Source: Bdellovibrionales bacterium CG10_big_fil_rev_8_21_14_0_10_45_34
GTDB taxonomy: Bacteria > Bdellovibrionota > Bdellovibrionia > Bdellovibrionales > 1-14-0-10-45-34
Assembly (NCBI GenBank): GCA_002778785.1
Contig: PEZS01000010.1
Location: 56,671-120,670 of the forward strand
Reading direction: 5' to 3'
DNA: 64,000 nucleotides
Position numbers and translations under genes: made by a program. The notes beneath the pieces were generated by a model. That model saw only the letters and a list, made by a program, of their open reading frames with translations. It was not told the origin of the DNA and ran no database searches. How positions within the stretch are numbered: the stretch's first letter is position 1; every line of letters starts with the position of its first letter. This document shows, one piece after another, positions 7,879 to 16,369 of this stretch.

Positions 7879-9280
7879 TGAGAAGAACAGAATAATGATT
7901 GTCGACGATGAGGACGCGATACTTTCGGTGCTCGCAGACCATTTGCTTGACGAGGGATTTGAAGTCGCAAAGGCAACAAATGGCGAAGAGGCTTTGCAGC
8001 TGGCAAAAGGGTTTCATCCCCAAGTGGTGCTTCTAGATATTTGGATGCCAGGTCGCCTTGATGGAATTCAGGTTTTGGGAAGACTCAAGTCTTCGCACCC
8101 CAATCTGGAATGCATCATGATGTCGGGCCATGGAACTATCGAAACGGCAGTTCGTGCTACTAAAATGGGAGCCTGGGATTTCGTTGAGAAACCGATTTCG
8201 ATAGAGCGCATTCTTATTTTAGTTTCTAACATTCTAAATTATCAAAAAGAGCGTGACGAAAAGGTTTCGTTGCTTGGACGCCTTAGGCAAAGCGTCGCAA
8301 TAGTTGGTGAGAGTCGATTTACTATTGAACTTAAGGCCAAATTAGCTCAATTGGCGCCCACCCGGAACCCTGTATGCTTAGTCGGTGAAATGGGAAGCGG
8401 AAAGCGCTTGGTTGCCCAAAACCTTCATTATCTCGGAGATCGAGCGTCTCAAGCCTATGTAGAAATGCCTGTGCAGTCTGTGCCGACTGAGCTTCAAACA
8501 ATTGAGCTGTTCGGAGCAGACAGAGGAGCTGTGGTCGGTTTGCAGAGCGTGAGAAAGGGGCTAGTTGAACTGGCCCATAAGGGCACACTCTATATAGAAG
8601 ACTTCGATCAGCTCTCTGAGGTCGCGCTTCAAATGCTTGCCGACTACGCAAAGACTTCGACATTTCAAAAGGTTGGTGCCACGGAGAGGCAGGGAGTCGA
8701 TACAAGAATAGTCGTCAGCACCTCGCTTTCTCGCGAGGAATTACAACAAAAGCTTCACGAGCACTGGGTGAACATAGAGCCACTCTTGGTCAACTCTGTG
8801 CATTTGCTACCTTTAAGAAAGAGGCCAGAAGATATTGCCAGCCTTGTTATGCACTTTTCCGATGCCTTTGCAAAATCGAGTTCATTCGGGCTCAAAACAT
8901 TTGACCAGCCAGCGATGGAGAAATTGCGCGGCTATGGATGGCCAGGAAACATACTAGAACTACGCAATTTCATTGAAAGGCTTTACATCTTGATCCCTGG
9001 CGACGAAATGAAAGTGGAAGATTTAGAACTCGCTGGATTAAAAGACGATCAAGATATTAACCCACTCAACGCTGCTTTTAAGGCAGCAAATTTCAAGTTG
9101 GCGCGAGCCCAGTTCGAACGTGAGTATATACAAAGAAAGCTTCTTGAGAACTCTGGGAACGTCAGTAGAACGGCCGAACTGATAGGACTTGAGAGAAGTC
9201 ACCTGCACAGAAAAATAAAGGCATATGGTATTGAGGCCAAGCTCGATAGAGAAGGCGATAGAGCACCAAATGCACCTTAA
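7871..9280 (+). CDS. ntrX: NtrX-like response regulator lacking GAFTGA
   Basis: 469 residues. Receiver domain at 1-120 with acidic pocket VDDED, phospho-acceptor Asp56 (LLDIWMPG), and the conserved SGHGT and EKP segments. An AAA+ domain follows (about 145-375), then a Fis-type helix-turn-helix at the C-terminus (NVSRTAELIGLERSHLHRKIK). The AAA+ part keeps a Walker A (GEMGSGK). The sigma-54 contact loop GAFTGA reads GAVVGL, Walker B is altered (TLYIEDFD), and the arginine-finger segment FRxDLYYRLN is lost. It is therefore unlikely to open sigma-54 promoters and probably acts as a DNA-binding regulator with sigma-70, as known for Rhodobacter capsulatus NtrC. ATG 7871 has GGAG 6 bases upstream; a TTG at 7841 is less likely. 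Confidence 0.88.
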   Translation: MHSEKNRIMIVDDEDAILSVLADHLLDEGFEVAKATNGEEALQLAKGFHPQVVLLDIWMPGRLDGIQVLGRLKSSHPNLECIMMSGHGTIETAVRATKMGAWDFVEKPISIERILILVSNILNYQKERDEKVSLLGRLRQSVAIVGESRFTIELKAKLAQLAPTRNPVCLVGEMGSGKRLVAQNLHYLGDRASQAYVEMPVQSVPTELQTIELFGADRGAVVGLQSVRKGLVELAHKGTLYIEDFDQLSEVALQMLADYAKTSTFQKVGATERQGVDTRIVVSTSLSREELQQKLHEHWVNIEPLLVNSVHLLPLRKRPEDIASLVMHFSDAFAKSSSFGLKTFDQPAMEKLRGYGWPGNILELRNFIERLYILIPGDEMKVEDLELAGLKDDQDINPLNAAFKAANFKLARAQFEREYIQRKLLENSGNVSRTAELIGLERSHLHRKIKAYGIEAKLDREGDRAPNAP

Positions 9281-9335
9281 CGGGAGATAACGAACGGCAC
9301 CGAATAAACAAGGTCAATGATTGCGAGGATACCAA

Positions 9336-11129
9336 GTGCTTTGGACTCAGTCTTACATTTACACTTTAAAAGAAGCACCTCAAGATGCTGAGATTGTGAG
9401 CCATAAGCTCCTGACTCGCGCGGGGTTTATCAAAAAAGTCGCGCCTGGAATATACACATTGGCTCCGTTAGCTGTTAGAGCAATTCGAAACATCGAAGCA
9501 ATTGTTCGCGAAGAGTTGACGGCGATCGGGTATGACGAAGTTTTTATGCCTATGGTGCAGCCAGCGGAGCTTTGGCAAGAGACGAATCGTTGGTCGGAAA
9601 TGGGCGATCTTTTGCTAAAGTTCAAGAACAGAAATGGTCACAGCTTTTGTCTTGGCGGTACACACGAAGAAGTTATTACAGATTTAATAAGAAAAGATAT
9701 TCAGAGTTATCGAAACCTACCTGTTCATCTCTTTCAGATTCAAACAAAATACCGTGATGAAATTCGGCCTCGTTTTGGTTTGATGAGGGGGCGAGAGTTC
9801 ATAATGAAGGACGCCTACAGTTTTCACGCAGATGAAAAGGGAGCCATCGGTGCGTATGAAAAAATGTACGGAGCCTATCAAAAGATCTTCGATCGTTTAG
9901 GCCTGGAATATCGAATCGTTAGCGCAGACGCGGGCTCTATTGGCGGCAGTCGCACGCATGAATTTCAACTCCTTGCGGATGCTGGTGAAGATCAAATTAT
10001 GGTGTCTGATCAGGTAGATTTTGCCGCCAACGTTGAGATTGCTCCGCTTCTAAGGAGTCACCGTGAAGGCGCTATTGGTGAAGACGTTATTAACAGCGAA
10101 GCAAAATCGTGGCTCAGTGAAAACGCCAATAAAAAACCTGAGAAATTTTCAACGCCAGGACTGCGAACTATAGAGGAGTTAGCGCGGTCCCTTAATTTGA
10201 TGCCCAAAGATTTAATAAAAACTCTTTTTGTTAAAGGCCCCAGCGAAAAGTTTGCCTGCATCTTGTTGAGGGGGGATCACGAACTCAATTTGATTAAGCT
10301 TAAATCGCAACTAAATTGGCAAGAAGATCCTCAGCTCGCAACGGCCGAAGAAGTGAAAGCTTTGAGCGGCGCATTGCCGGGCAGTTGTGGCCCCGTCGGC
10401 TTGAATATATCTGTTTATGCGGACTATTCGGTAGAGCCGATGAACGACTACGTGGTTGGGGCCAATGAAGATGACTACCACCTAAAGAGTGTTAGTCACT
10501 TGCGAGGCGATTTTGCCGTCGCCGAATTTCTTGATTTAAGGAATGCTGTCGATGGCGATATATGCCCTTCTGGCGGCAGTTACAAATCTCTTCGAGGCAT
10601 CGAAGTCGGACACGTATTTTATTTAGGAACCAAGTACTCAAAAGCCATGAATGCAGTCTTTTTGTCTAAAGAAGGTCAATCTCATCCTCTTGAAATGGGT
10701 TGTTACGGCATTGGGGTGACACGCACTTTGCAAGCAAGTGTCGAGCAAAACTTTGATGCCGACGGGATTTTGTGGCCCTTCCCTGTGGCGCCCTACAAAC
10801 TGCACGTTTGTTTGCTCGATCCCTCTGATGAGGAACTTCGAAGATGGACACTCGAGTCTGTTTCAAAAATTGAAGCTCAAGGGTTCACCGTACTTGTCGA
10901 CGACAGAGACGAGCGACCCGGAGTCAAATTCAAAGATGCCGACCTAATAGGGATGCCGCTCAGGCTCACTGTGGGTAAAAAAGGATTTACCAATGGCGAA
11001 GTAGAGCTCGTAGACCGGGTCACCAAAACCAAGACAATTTTGAAAATTGATGAAGCTGTTGAATCTGTTCTCGGAGAACTCGAAGACCTTAAACAAAATC
11101 CTCGTAGAGGTCGCACGAAACGAGTTTAG
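9336..11129 (+). CDS. proS: Proline--tRNA ligase (bacterial type, with editing insert)
   Basis: About 597 residues. A class II aminoacyl-tRNA synthetase that charges tRNA-Pro. Motif 1 region (RNIEAIVREELTAIGYDEVFMP), a TPE/THE-type loop (CLGGTHEEVIT), motif 2 (KYRDEIRPRFGLMRGREFIMKDAYSF) and motif 3 (GCYGIGVTRTLQA) are all clear. A large insert between motifs 2 and 3 corresponds to the INS domain that hydrolyses Ala-tRNA-Pro. The anticodon-binding domain lies at the C-terminus (VLVDDRDERPGVKFKDADLIGMP). The tail is basic (RRGRTKRV). I choose GTG 9336, with GAGG 7 bases upstream and a start LWTQSYIYTLKE matching the family; TTG 9321 is the longer alternative. The cognate type of tRNA, tRNA-Pro(UGG), is also in this window. 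Confidence 0.95.
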   Translation: MLWTQSYIYTLKEAPQDAEIVSHKLLTRAGFIKKVAPGIYTLAPLAVRAIRNIEAIVREELTAIGYDEVFMPMVQPAELWQETNRWSEMGDLLLKFKNRNGHSFCLGGTHEEVITDLIRKDIQSYRNLPVHLFQIQTKYRDEIRPRFGLMRGREFIMKDAYSFHADEKGAIGAYEKMYGAYQKIFDRLGLEYRIVSADAGSIGGSRTHEFQLLADAGEDQIMVSDQVDFAANVEIAPLLRSHREGAIGEDVINSEAKSWLSENANKKPEKFSTPGLRTIEELARSLNLMPKDLIKTLFVKGPSEKFACILLRGDHELNLIKLKSQLNWQEDPQLATAEEVKALSGALPGSCGPVGLNISVYADYSVEPMNDYVVGANEDDYHLKSVSHLRGDFAVAEFLDLRNAVDGDICPSGGSYKSLRGIEVGHVFYLGTKYSKAMNAVFLSKEGQSHPLEMGCYGIGVTRTLQASVEQNFDADGILWPFPVAPYKLHVCLLDPSDEELRRWTLESVSKIEAQGFTVLVDDRDERPGVKFKDADLIGMPLRLTVGKKGFTNGEVELVDRVTKTKTILKIDEAVESVLGELEDLKQNPRRGRTKRV

Positions 11130-11207
11130 GTCGATCGATAACTTTTTAGATGCGGGAAGTTTCTTTTGCCGGTATCTAAATTTTTACGAGAAATTGAAGG
11201 GATGGTA

Positions 11208-11978
11208 GTGAGTACCTTTAGTGAACTGAAGAATCCTATTGTTTTAGCACTCGACGTGTCAGAGGTTGGGCTGGCGCAGAGGCTGTTCCAGCAGCTCGCA
11301 GATTCTGTTGGGTGTGTAAAGATCGGACCTCGTCTTTTAATGACACTCGAAAAAGAGCTTATTAAAGATTGGGCGACTCAAGTGCCCTTATTTTTCGACT
11401 GCAAGTATTTCGATATTCCTTCGACAACCGTAGAGTCGGTACGAGCAGCTTTTGAGGCTGGGGCGACGTGGGTGACAGTGCATGCTGCAAACAATGAGAT
11501 GACGCTTGAGGCGCTAAATACACTCGAGAAAGAAATCCAAGTTTCAAAACCATTTGCAAAAATTCTTGGCGTAACCGTTTTGACAAGTTTTTCAGAAAAG
11601 GACCTCCACGACACGGGGATTCGAGCGGGCGTGGGCGAGCAAGTTTCTGCATTGTCGCGGCGCTGGCTTCATTTTGGCCTCTCCGGTTTAGTCTGCTCGG
11701 CCCATGAAGTTAAGAGCATTAAGTCCCTGAGTAGAGATGCGTTTCTCGTAACACCTGGTATCCGCTGGGTCGGCAGTGCTGGCGATCAATCGCGTGGAAA
11801 CTCTGCACGTTCCACACCACGCACGAGTTCGAGCGGAGGTAGCGATCAGCGTCGCACAAGCACTCCACTTGAAGCTTTGAAAAATGGATCTGACGCATTG
11901 GTGATTGGTCGGGCAATTATCGAAGCCAGTGAGCCCACCGAGACGCTTCGTGAGATTTTGGCTAGCTTGGATAATTGA
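11208..11978 (+). CDS. pyrF: Orotidine 5'-phosphate decarboxylase with an insertion in the phosphate loop
   Basis: About 256 residues. Final step of UMP synthesis. The barrel start PIVLALDV, the catalytic DxKxxDIPST block (FDCKYFDIPSTT), VTVHAA, and the late TPGIR...DQ...R..TP...VIGRAI blocks are present. Between DQ (residues 193-194) and the phosphate-gripping Arg there are 20 extra residues rich in Ser, Arg and Thr, ending in a second DQ. The spacing of the two GATCA sequences is exactly 60 bases (11784 and 11844), so a short duplication or insertion is likely. The loop closes over the substrate phosphate, so the insertion may affect kinetics. GTG 11208 has GAAGGG 7 bases upstream; ATG 11202 and TTG 11166 are alternatives. 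Confidence 0.9.
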   Translation: MSTFSELKNPIVLALDVSEVGLAQRLFQQLADSVGCVKIGPRLLMTLEKELIKDWATQVPLFFDCKYFDIPSTTVESVRAAFEAGATWVTVHAANNEMTLEALNTLEKEIQVSKPFAKILGVTVLTSFSEKDLHDTGIRAGVGEQVSALSRRWLHFGLSGLVCSAHEVKSIKSLSRDAFLVTPGIRWVGSAGDQSRGNSARSTPRTSSSGGSDQRRTSTPLEALKNGSDALVIGRAIIEASEPTETLREILASLDN

Positions 11979-12027
11979 GCCTTACAGGGTAAATGAGCCT
12001 TTAGGATAAATGAGCCTACAAATTAAA
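11976..12027 (+). repeat. Three tandem 17-18 bp repeats after pyrF
   Basis: Three head-to-tail units, each beginning TGAGCCT and ending in an AAA run, start at 11976, 11994 and 12011. The first unit begins with the pyrF stop codon itself. The units diverge in the middle. They form the spacer to the next gene and suggest slippage or a local duplication. Confidence 0.7.
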
Positions 12028-12051
12028 GACTAGGACTGGACAACCAAACTT

Positions 12052-13035
12052 ATGAATGGACGAGCAAAAAGAAACAGATCAGAAAAAAACACCCAGCGGC
12101 CAGAGCGAGCTTCGAAAAAGGATAGCTTAAGACCCGCTAAGCCCGGTAGAGGTGCAAACGGTAAACGCTCTCACGCCGCGGGTTTTGCTCAAGGCCAAGG
12201 CTCACTGAAAAGCCCGGGTAGGGGGCCAGCCTCGAAAGAATTTGGTGCAAAAGAATCTTCCCGAGGCTCACGAGGACGTTCGGGCCTTCTGGCGCAACAT
12301 GATCGCATTGCCGTGGGCTGGCATGCCTCGCTTGAGGCCGTGAAGGCACATCCTGATTGGGTGCAAGCTGTTTACGTAACGGGAGCTCAGTTTCATGAGC
12401 CGCAGTTTGTAAGGGCGTTTAAGGACGCCCTAGGGGTACGTTTTGGCGAGGTCGTCAAGCAGGTTCAAGAGACGGTGCTTTCACAATTGGCATCAAGACA
12501 TCAGAACATTGCCGTTGGGCTTGGTCGGCGTCCGGAGATTTCTATGACGGAGCTTGAAGGTTTCGAGTCTGCCGTTTTATTAGCGCTCGATGAAATTGAA
12601 GATCCGCAAAATTTAGGAGCCATACTTCGAACAGCGTGGCTTTTGGGAGCGACGGCGCTGATTATTCCTTCGCACCGTAGTGTGGAATTAACTCCAGTCG
12701 TGCACAAAGTGGCCTCCGGCGGAACGGAACACGTTCCCGTGATAACTGTCCAGTCGCTGTTAGCTTTTGTCCAACAAATGAGAGAAGCCGGGTACTGGAT
12801 TCTCGGACTTGAAGGAGATTCCAAAACAGAGCTTTGGCAAATGGATCTACCTCGTAAAGTTATTTGGGTTGTCGGATCAGAAAGTAGCGGTATGAGAAAG
12901 CCGGTAGCAAAGGCCTGCGACGAGCTCGTCAAGATCCCACAGAAGGTTGGGCACCACAGTTTAAACGCCTCAGTCGCTTGTGCCGTAGCGCTGGCAGAAA
13001 CCCAGAGACAGCACCGAGTTAAGCTGAGTATTTAA
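12052..13035 (+). CDS. rlmB: SpoU/TrmH-family RNA 2'-O-methyltransferase (RlmB-like)
   Basis: 327 residues. The first 80 are a disordered, basic, Gly/Lys/Arg-rich extension likely to bind RNA. A substrate-binding domain begins at AVGWHASLEAV, the RlmB/TrmH-type start. The knotted SAM-binding methyltransferase domain carries motif 1 (LDEIEDPQNLGAILRTA), motif 2 (VVGSESSGMRKPVAKACDEL) and motif 3 (IPQKVGHHSLNASVACAVAL). RlmB methylates G2251 of 23S rRNA; paralogues act on tRNA or other rRNA sites, so the exact target is inferred. It lies directly before the tRNA-tuf cluster but is separated from it by that cluster's own promoter. Confidence 0.87.
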   Translation: MNGRAKRNRSEKNTQRPERASKKDSLRPAKPGRGANGKRSHAAGFAQGQGSLKSPGRGPASKEFGAKESSRGSRGRSGLLAQHDRIAVGWHASLEAVKAHPDWVQAVYVTGAQFHEPQFVRAFKDALGVRFGEVVKQVQETVLSQLASRHQNIAVGLGRRPEISMTELEGFESAVLLALDEIEDPQNLGAILRTAWLLGATALIIPSHRSVELTPVVHKVASGGTEHVPVITVQSLLAFVQQMREAGYWILGLEGDSKTELWQMDLPRKVIWVVGSESSGMRKPVAKACDELVKIPQKVGHHSLNASVACAVALAETQRQHRVKLSI

Positions 13036-13068
13036 TTTTGCGCGGCAATTGGCTCTGTGGTGAATTCG

Positions 13069-13097
13069 TTGACTCTGTGCTGGACTCCAAGTAGAAA
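13069..13097 (+). promoter_or_regulatory. Sigma-70 promoter of the tRNA-tuf cluster
   Basis: TTGACT (13069-13074), a 17-base spacer, and TAGAAA (13092-13097). This puts the start of transcription near 13104, about 20 bases before tRNA-Thr. Position and spacing are those of a strong stable-RNA promoter. Confidence 0.7.
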
Positions 13098-13124
13098 ATC
13101 GAACTTCGGTCTAAAGAGATAAAT

Positions 13125-13200
13125 GCTGGCTTAGCTCAATTGGCAGAGCAGCTGATTTGTAATCAGCAGGTTGCGGGTTCGAGTCCCATAGCCAGCTCCA
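13125..13200 (+). tRNA. tRNA-Thr (anticodon UGU)
   Basis: 76 bases including encoded CCA. The acceptor GCTGGCT pairs with AGCCAGC, the anticodon loop is TTTGTAA, and the T arm is GCGGGTTCGAGTCCCAT. First in a Thr-Tyr-Gly-Thr-tuf order like E. coli thrU-tyrU-glyT-thrT-tufB. Confidence 0.97.
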
Positions 13201-13209
13201 TTTTTTTCT

Positions 13210-13295
<86 letters not shown>

Positions 13296-13696
13296 CTTCG
13301 TCCTGAAAGTGTGTTTTAAAATTTAAAACCATCGACTCAGATGCTATTTTCCGAAATGCCTACCTTCCCATCCTGGTCAGCTGACGGCATTTCGTGGTTT
13401 TGCAATGGATATCTCTGAAAGATTTCTTTCCATATTGCTGCGTTTTCTTTCAGGGAATGACTGTTCAGCCATCCTGGCTTCACTGACGTCATTCCCTAGT
13501 TTGAAACGCCTGTCCTCCCATCCTGGTCGGATGACGCCATTTCGCAATCTGCAAAGCTCGGGAATGTGCCACTTTGCTTCAATTTTTATCAGTGTTGCAC
13601 CTATCCATAAAAATGATGCTTAAAGGAATTTCTAATTTACCAAGGAATAACTGTTGTATGCGTTTGATTTCGCGATTAACATGGGTCGCTTCGTGG
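13296..13696 (+). repeat. Hairpin-repeat cluster between tRNA-Tyr and tRNA-Gly
   Basis: 401 bases without a gene inside the tRNA-tuf cluster. Three related palindromes share the core CCATCCTGG at 13368, 13469 and 13518, followed by TGACG(G/T/C)CATT. Copy 1 has CGAAATGCC (13352-13360) against GGCATTTCG (13386-13394). Copy 2 has GGGAATGAC (13453-13461) against GTCATTCCC (13488-13496). Each stem is a perfect 9 bp although their sequences differ. Copy 3 (about 13503-13544) is partly decayed. A further dyad CTGAAAG/CTTTCAG (about 13415-13452) lies between copies 1 and 2. If the tRNAs are co-transcribed, these hairpins are part of the precursor. Confidence 0.8.
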
Positions 13697-13772
13697 GCGG
13701 GAGTAGCTCAATTGGTAGAGCATCAGCCTTCCAAGCTGAGGGTTGCGGGTTCGAGCCTCGTCTCCCGCTCCA
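13697..13772 (+). tRNA. tRNA-Gly (anticodon UCC)
   Basis: 76 bases with CCA. GCGGGAG pairs with CTCCCGC, and the anticodon arm is CAGCCTTCCAAGCTG. Third tRNA of the cluster. Confidence 0.97.
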
Positions 13773-13794
13773 ATTTTGGTGCTCCAAATTTTGG

Positions 13795-13869
13795 GCCCAC
13801 GTAGCTCAGGGGTAGAGCACACCCTTGGTAAGGGTGAGGTCACGGGTTCAAATCTCGTCGTGGGCTCCA
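13795..13869 (+). tRNA. tRNA-Thr (anticodon GGU)
   Basis: 75 bases with CCA. GCCCACG pairs with CGTGGGC; the anticodon stem CACCC/GGGTG holds loop TTGGTAA. It directly precedes tuf, as thrT precedes tufB in E. coli. Confidence 0.97.
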
Positions 13870-13966
13870 GCTTAAAATTTAGTGGCCCAAGATGGAAGCC
13901 CGGGATTGAAATTGGTTAGTTAGTACAATTAAAAATGTGCATAAGAATTGAAGCGCATTCTGAACT

Positions 13967-13996
13967 TTGAAGTGAGAAAGAATGCCTGAGTAAAAT
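13967..13996 (+). promoter_or_regulatory. Possible secondary promoter for tuf
   Basis: TTGAAG (13967-13972), 18 bases, TAAAAT (13991-13996), just before an AGGAGG ribosome site (14011-14016). It would let tuf be transcribed independently of the upstream tRNAs. Confidence 0.4.
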
Positions 13997-14024
13997 AGGA
14001 ACGTAGACTTAGGAGGACAAGGAA

Positions 14025-15215
14025 ATGGCAAAAGAGAAATTTGATCGAAGCTTACCCCATTGTAACATAGGTACAATCGGACACGTGGATCATGGTAAGA
14101 CAACGCTAACTGCAGCAATCACAAAGGTGCTTGCAGAGGCTGGTGGTGCAACTGCGATGGCGTACGATCAGATTGACAAGGCACCAGAAGAAAAAGCTCG
14201 TGGAATTACGATTTCAACTTCGCACGTTGAATACAGAACTAAAAATCGCCACTATGCTCACGTCGATTGCCCGGGTCACGCTGACTACGTTAAAAACATG
14301 ATTACTGGTGCTGCGCAGATGGACGGCGGAATTCTGGTTGTTTCTGCGGCCGATGGTCCAATGCCTCAAACTCGCGAGCACATTCTTTTGGCTCGTCAGG
14401 TTGGTGTTCCTGCCATTTGTGTTTTTATGAATAAAGTCGACATGGTCGACGACGCTGAACTTTTGGATCTTGTTGAGTTAGAGGTTCGCGAACTTCTTAG
14501 CAAATACGAATTCCCAGGCGACGACATTCCCATCATCCGTGGTTCAGCCTTAAAGGCACTTGAAGGCGACAGTTCAGAAATTGGCTCTGCTTCAATATTG
14601 AAATTGATGGAAGCTGTAGATGCTTATATCCCCCAGCCGGCTCGTGCGACGGATAAGCCCTTCCTTATGCCAATTGAAGATGTTTTCTCTATTCAGGGTC
14701 GAGGAACAGTGGTAACCGGACGTGTTGAGCGTGGTATTATCAAAGTTAACTCAGAAGTAGAAATTGTCGGCCTAAGACCAACTACTAAAACGACAGTTAC
14801 TGGCGTTGAGATGTTCCGTAAACTTCTTGATCAAGGTGAGGCTGGCGACAACGTGGGTTGTCTACTTCGTGGAACTAAGAAAGAAGATGTTGAGCGCGGA
14901 CAAGTATTAGCTCAACCCGGCACAATCACACCGCACAAGAGGTTTAAGGCAGAAGCCTATATTCTTACAAAAGAAGAGGGTGGGCGGCACACGCCATTTT
15001 TTAATGGTTACCGGCCTCAGTTTTACTTCAGAACAACAGACGTCACAGGCGTTGTAACTTTAAAGCAGGGAACTGAGATGGTTATGCCTGGTGACAGAAC
15101 CGAGATGGATGTTGAGTTGATTGCTCCAATTGCTATGGAAAAAGAGCTACGATTCGCAATCCGCGAAGGTGGAAGAACTGTTGGAGCAGGTGTTGTTACT
15201 GAGATTATCGAGTAA
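14025..15215 (+). CDS. tuf: Elongation factor Tu
   Basis: 396 residues, full length. The GTPase that delivers aminoacyl-tRNA to the ribosome A site. The G domain shows GHVDHGKT, the switch I segment [19 protein letters not shown] and NKVD; beta-barrel domains 2 and 3 follow, ending [11 protein letters not shown]. Two unchanged features stand out: a strong ribosome site (AGGAGG, 8 bases) and a terminator straight after. Whether a second tuf copy exists (many proteobacteria have one in the str operon) can be checked in part here: the str operon at 27-30 kb has none after fusA. Confidence 0.99.
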   Translation: MAKEKFDRSLPHCNIGTIGHVDHGKTTLTAAITKVLAEAGGATAMAYDQIDKAPEEKARGITISTSHVEYRTKNRHYAHVDCPGHADYVKNMITGAAQMDGGILVVSAADGPMPQTREHILLARQVGVPAICVFMNKVDMVDDAELLDLVELEVRELLSKYEFPGDDIPIIRGSALKALEGDSSEIGSASILKLMEAVDAYIPQPARATDKPFLMPIEDVFSIQGRGTVVTGRVERGIIKVNSEVEIVGLRPTTKTTVTGVEMFRKLLDQGEAGDNVGCLLRGTKKEDVERGQVLAQPGTITPHKRFKAEAYILTKEEGGRHTPFFNGYRPQFYFRTTDVTGVVTLKQGTEMVMPGDRTEMDVELIAPIAMEKELRFAIREGGRTVGAGVVTEIIE

Positions 15216-15236
15216 TTTTTGACAGATATTTTTCTG

Positions 15237-15266
15237 AAAAAGGGCTTCCAGTGTGGAGGCCCTTTT
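15237..15266 (+). terminator. Rho-independent terminator after tuf
   Basis: AAAAGGGCTTCCA, a GTG loop, and TGGAGGCCCTTTT form a GC-rich stem flanked by A and T runs, 21 bases after the tuf stop. Read-through or a new start must supply the tRNA-Trp-secE transcript. Confidence 0.85.
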
Positions 15267-15283
15267 GTGCGTAAAGCCTTTTT

Positions 15284-15360
15284 AGGGCAGTAGCTCCAAT
15301 TGGTAGAGCAACGGACTCCAAATCCGTTTGTTGTGGGTTCGAATCCCTCCTGCCCTGCCA
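15284..15360 (+). tRNA. tRNA-Trp (anticodon CCA)
   Basis: 77 bases with encoded CCA. AGGGCAG pairs with CTGCCCT; the anticodon stem-loop is ACGGACTCCAAATCCGT. It lies between tuf and secE, 16 bases ahead of secE, a placement also seen in other bacteria. Confidence 0.97.
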
Positions 15361-15376
15361 AATTATAGAGGATGGT

Positions 15377-15757
15377 ATGGAAGAGAATAATCAGAAAGCG
15401 ATAACCATAAGTTTGGCTCTTTTCTCAATTATGGTGGCGTACACAGTGTTTTCGTTGCTTCAAACAGCTGCCGGAACATTTGGCGTCGTAGCAAGATGGC
15501 TCTCGAATGACTTCGTGCGCCATGGCATTCCAGTGGTTGCGGGTTTGAGCATGTTCGCGGGGCTATATCTCCGCAAGGGCTTTCAAACATGGGCAGAAGA
15601 AGTTGTTGTTGAGGTGAAAAAGGTAGTTTGGCCGTCGCGAAGAGACACTGTGGCTATGACGGTAGCAGTTTGTATCATGGTAATTATTTCAGGAGTCATT
15701 TTAGGTATTTTTGACTTTGTATCTGGGCAATTTATCAACTATATGTTGTCGCTTTAG
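15377..15757 (+). CDS. secE: Preprotein translocase subunit SecE
   Basis: 126 residues with three membrane helices (about 10-30, 48-66, 92-120), the E. coli-type long form rather than the single-helix form. The conserved amphipathic segment VEVKKVVWPSRRDT precedes the last helix, which clamps SecY. SecY itself is encoded at 39.1 kb. It is followed by nusG, as in most bacteria. Confidence 0.95.
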   Translation: MEENNQKAITISLALFSIMVAYTVFSLLQTAAGTFGVVARWLSNDFVRHGIPVVAGLSMFAGLYLRKGFQTWAEEVVVEVKKVVWPSRRDTVAMTVAVCIMVIISGVILGIFDFVSGQFINYMLSL

Positions 15758-15781
15758 CAAATTTTCTGAGGGCAGTATCTC

Positions 15782-16315
15782 GTGGAAAAGAAATGGTATA
15801 TCGTCAACACTCTTTCTGGGTGTGAATCAAAAGCCAAGGCAGGCCTTGAAGAAAAAATCCGTCAAACTTCTATGGGCGATTTTTTCGGACAAATTCTAGT
15901 GCCTTCTGAGAATGTGGTTCAGCTCGTGAAGGGGCAGAAGAAGATGACGTCTCGGAAGTTCTTTCCGGGATACATTTTTGTCGAAATGTTTCTAAATGAT
16001 GAAACGTGGCATATGGTGCGTTCCGTAAATAAGGTGACGGGCTTCATTGGCGGAGATCGGACGCGTCCGACCCCAGTTCCTCCGCATGAAGTGGAACGAA
16101 TTACTAAGCAGATGGAAGTTGGCGCTGAACGACCACGCCCTAAGGTGAATTTCTCTGAGGGTGAAAACGTGAGAGTGATTGATGGACCTTTCAGCAACTT
16201 CAATGGAACGGTTGAAGAGCTTAATCTAGAAAAAGGAAAAGTTAAGGTGTTGGTTTCTATTTTTGGAAGACCTACGCCAGTTGAATTAGATTTCGTACAG
16301 GTTGAAAAAAGCTAG
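15782..16315 (+). CDS. nusG: Transcription termination/antitermination factor NusG
   Basis: 177 residues. The NGN domain (WYIVNTLSGCESKAKAGLEE, then FPGYIFVEM) binds the RNA polymerase clamp. The C-terminal KOW domain (GENVRVIDGPFSNFNGTVEEL) binds Rho or ribosomal protein S10. GTG start at 15782 with GAGGG upstream. Standard position between secE and rplK. Confidence 0.97.
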   Translation: MEKKWYIVNTLSGCESKAKAGLEEKIRQTSMGDFFGQILVPSENVVQLVKGQKKMTSRKFFPGYIFVEMFLNDETWHMVRSVNKVTGFIGGDRTRPTPVPPHEVERITKQMEVGAERPRPKVNFSEGENVRVIDGPFSNFNGTVEELNLEKGKVKVLVSIFGRPTPVELDFVQVEKS

Positions 16316-16346
16316 TTTAGTTTTTGAAGACTTCGTCGGAATTATT

Positions 16347-16369
16347 GACCCATGAAATGAGGAGCGGGT
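16347..16369 (+). promoter_or_regulatory. rplK: Possible L1 autoregulatory site before rplK
   Basis: GACCC and GGGT form a short stem enclosing ATGA and GAGGAG, immediately before the rplK ATG. L1 is known to repress the rplK-rplA mRNA by binding a mimic of its rRNA site here. The resemblance is by eye only. Confidence 0.35.

Noticed and set aside
13296..13620. Integron attC or CRISPR array as explanation for the hairpin repeats
   Set aside because: No integrase, cassettes or cas genes are present. The repeats vary in stem sequence and spacing (101 and 49 bases), unlike CRISPR repeats.
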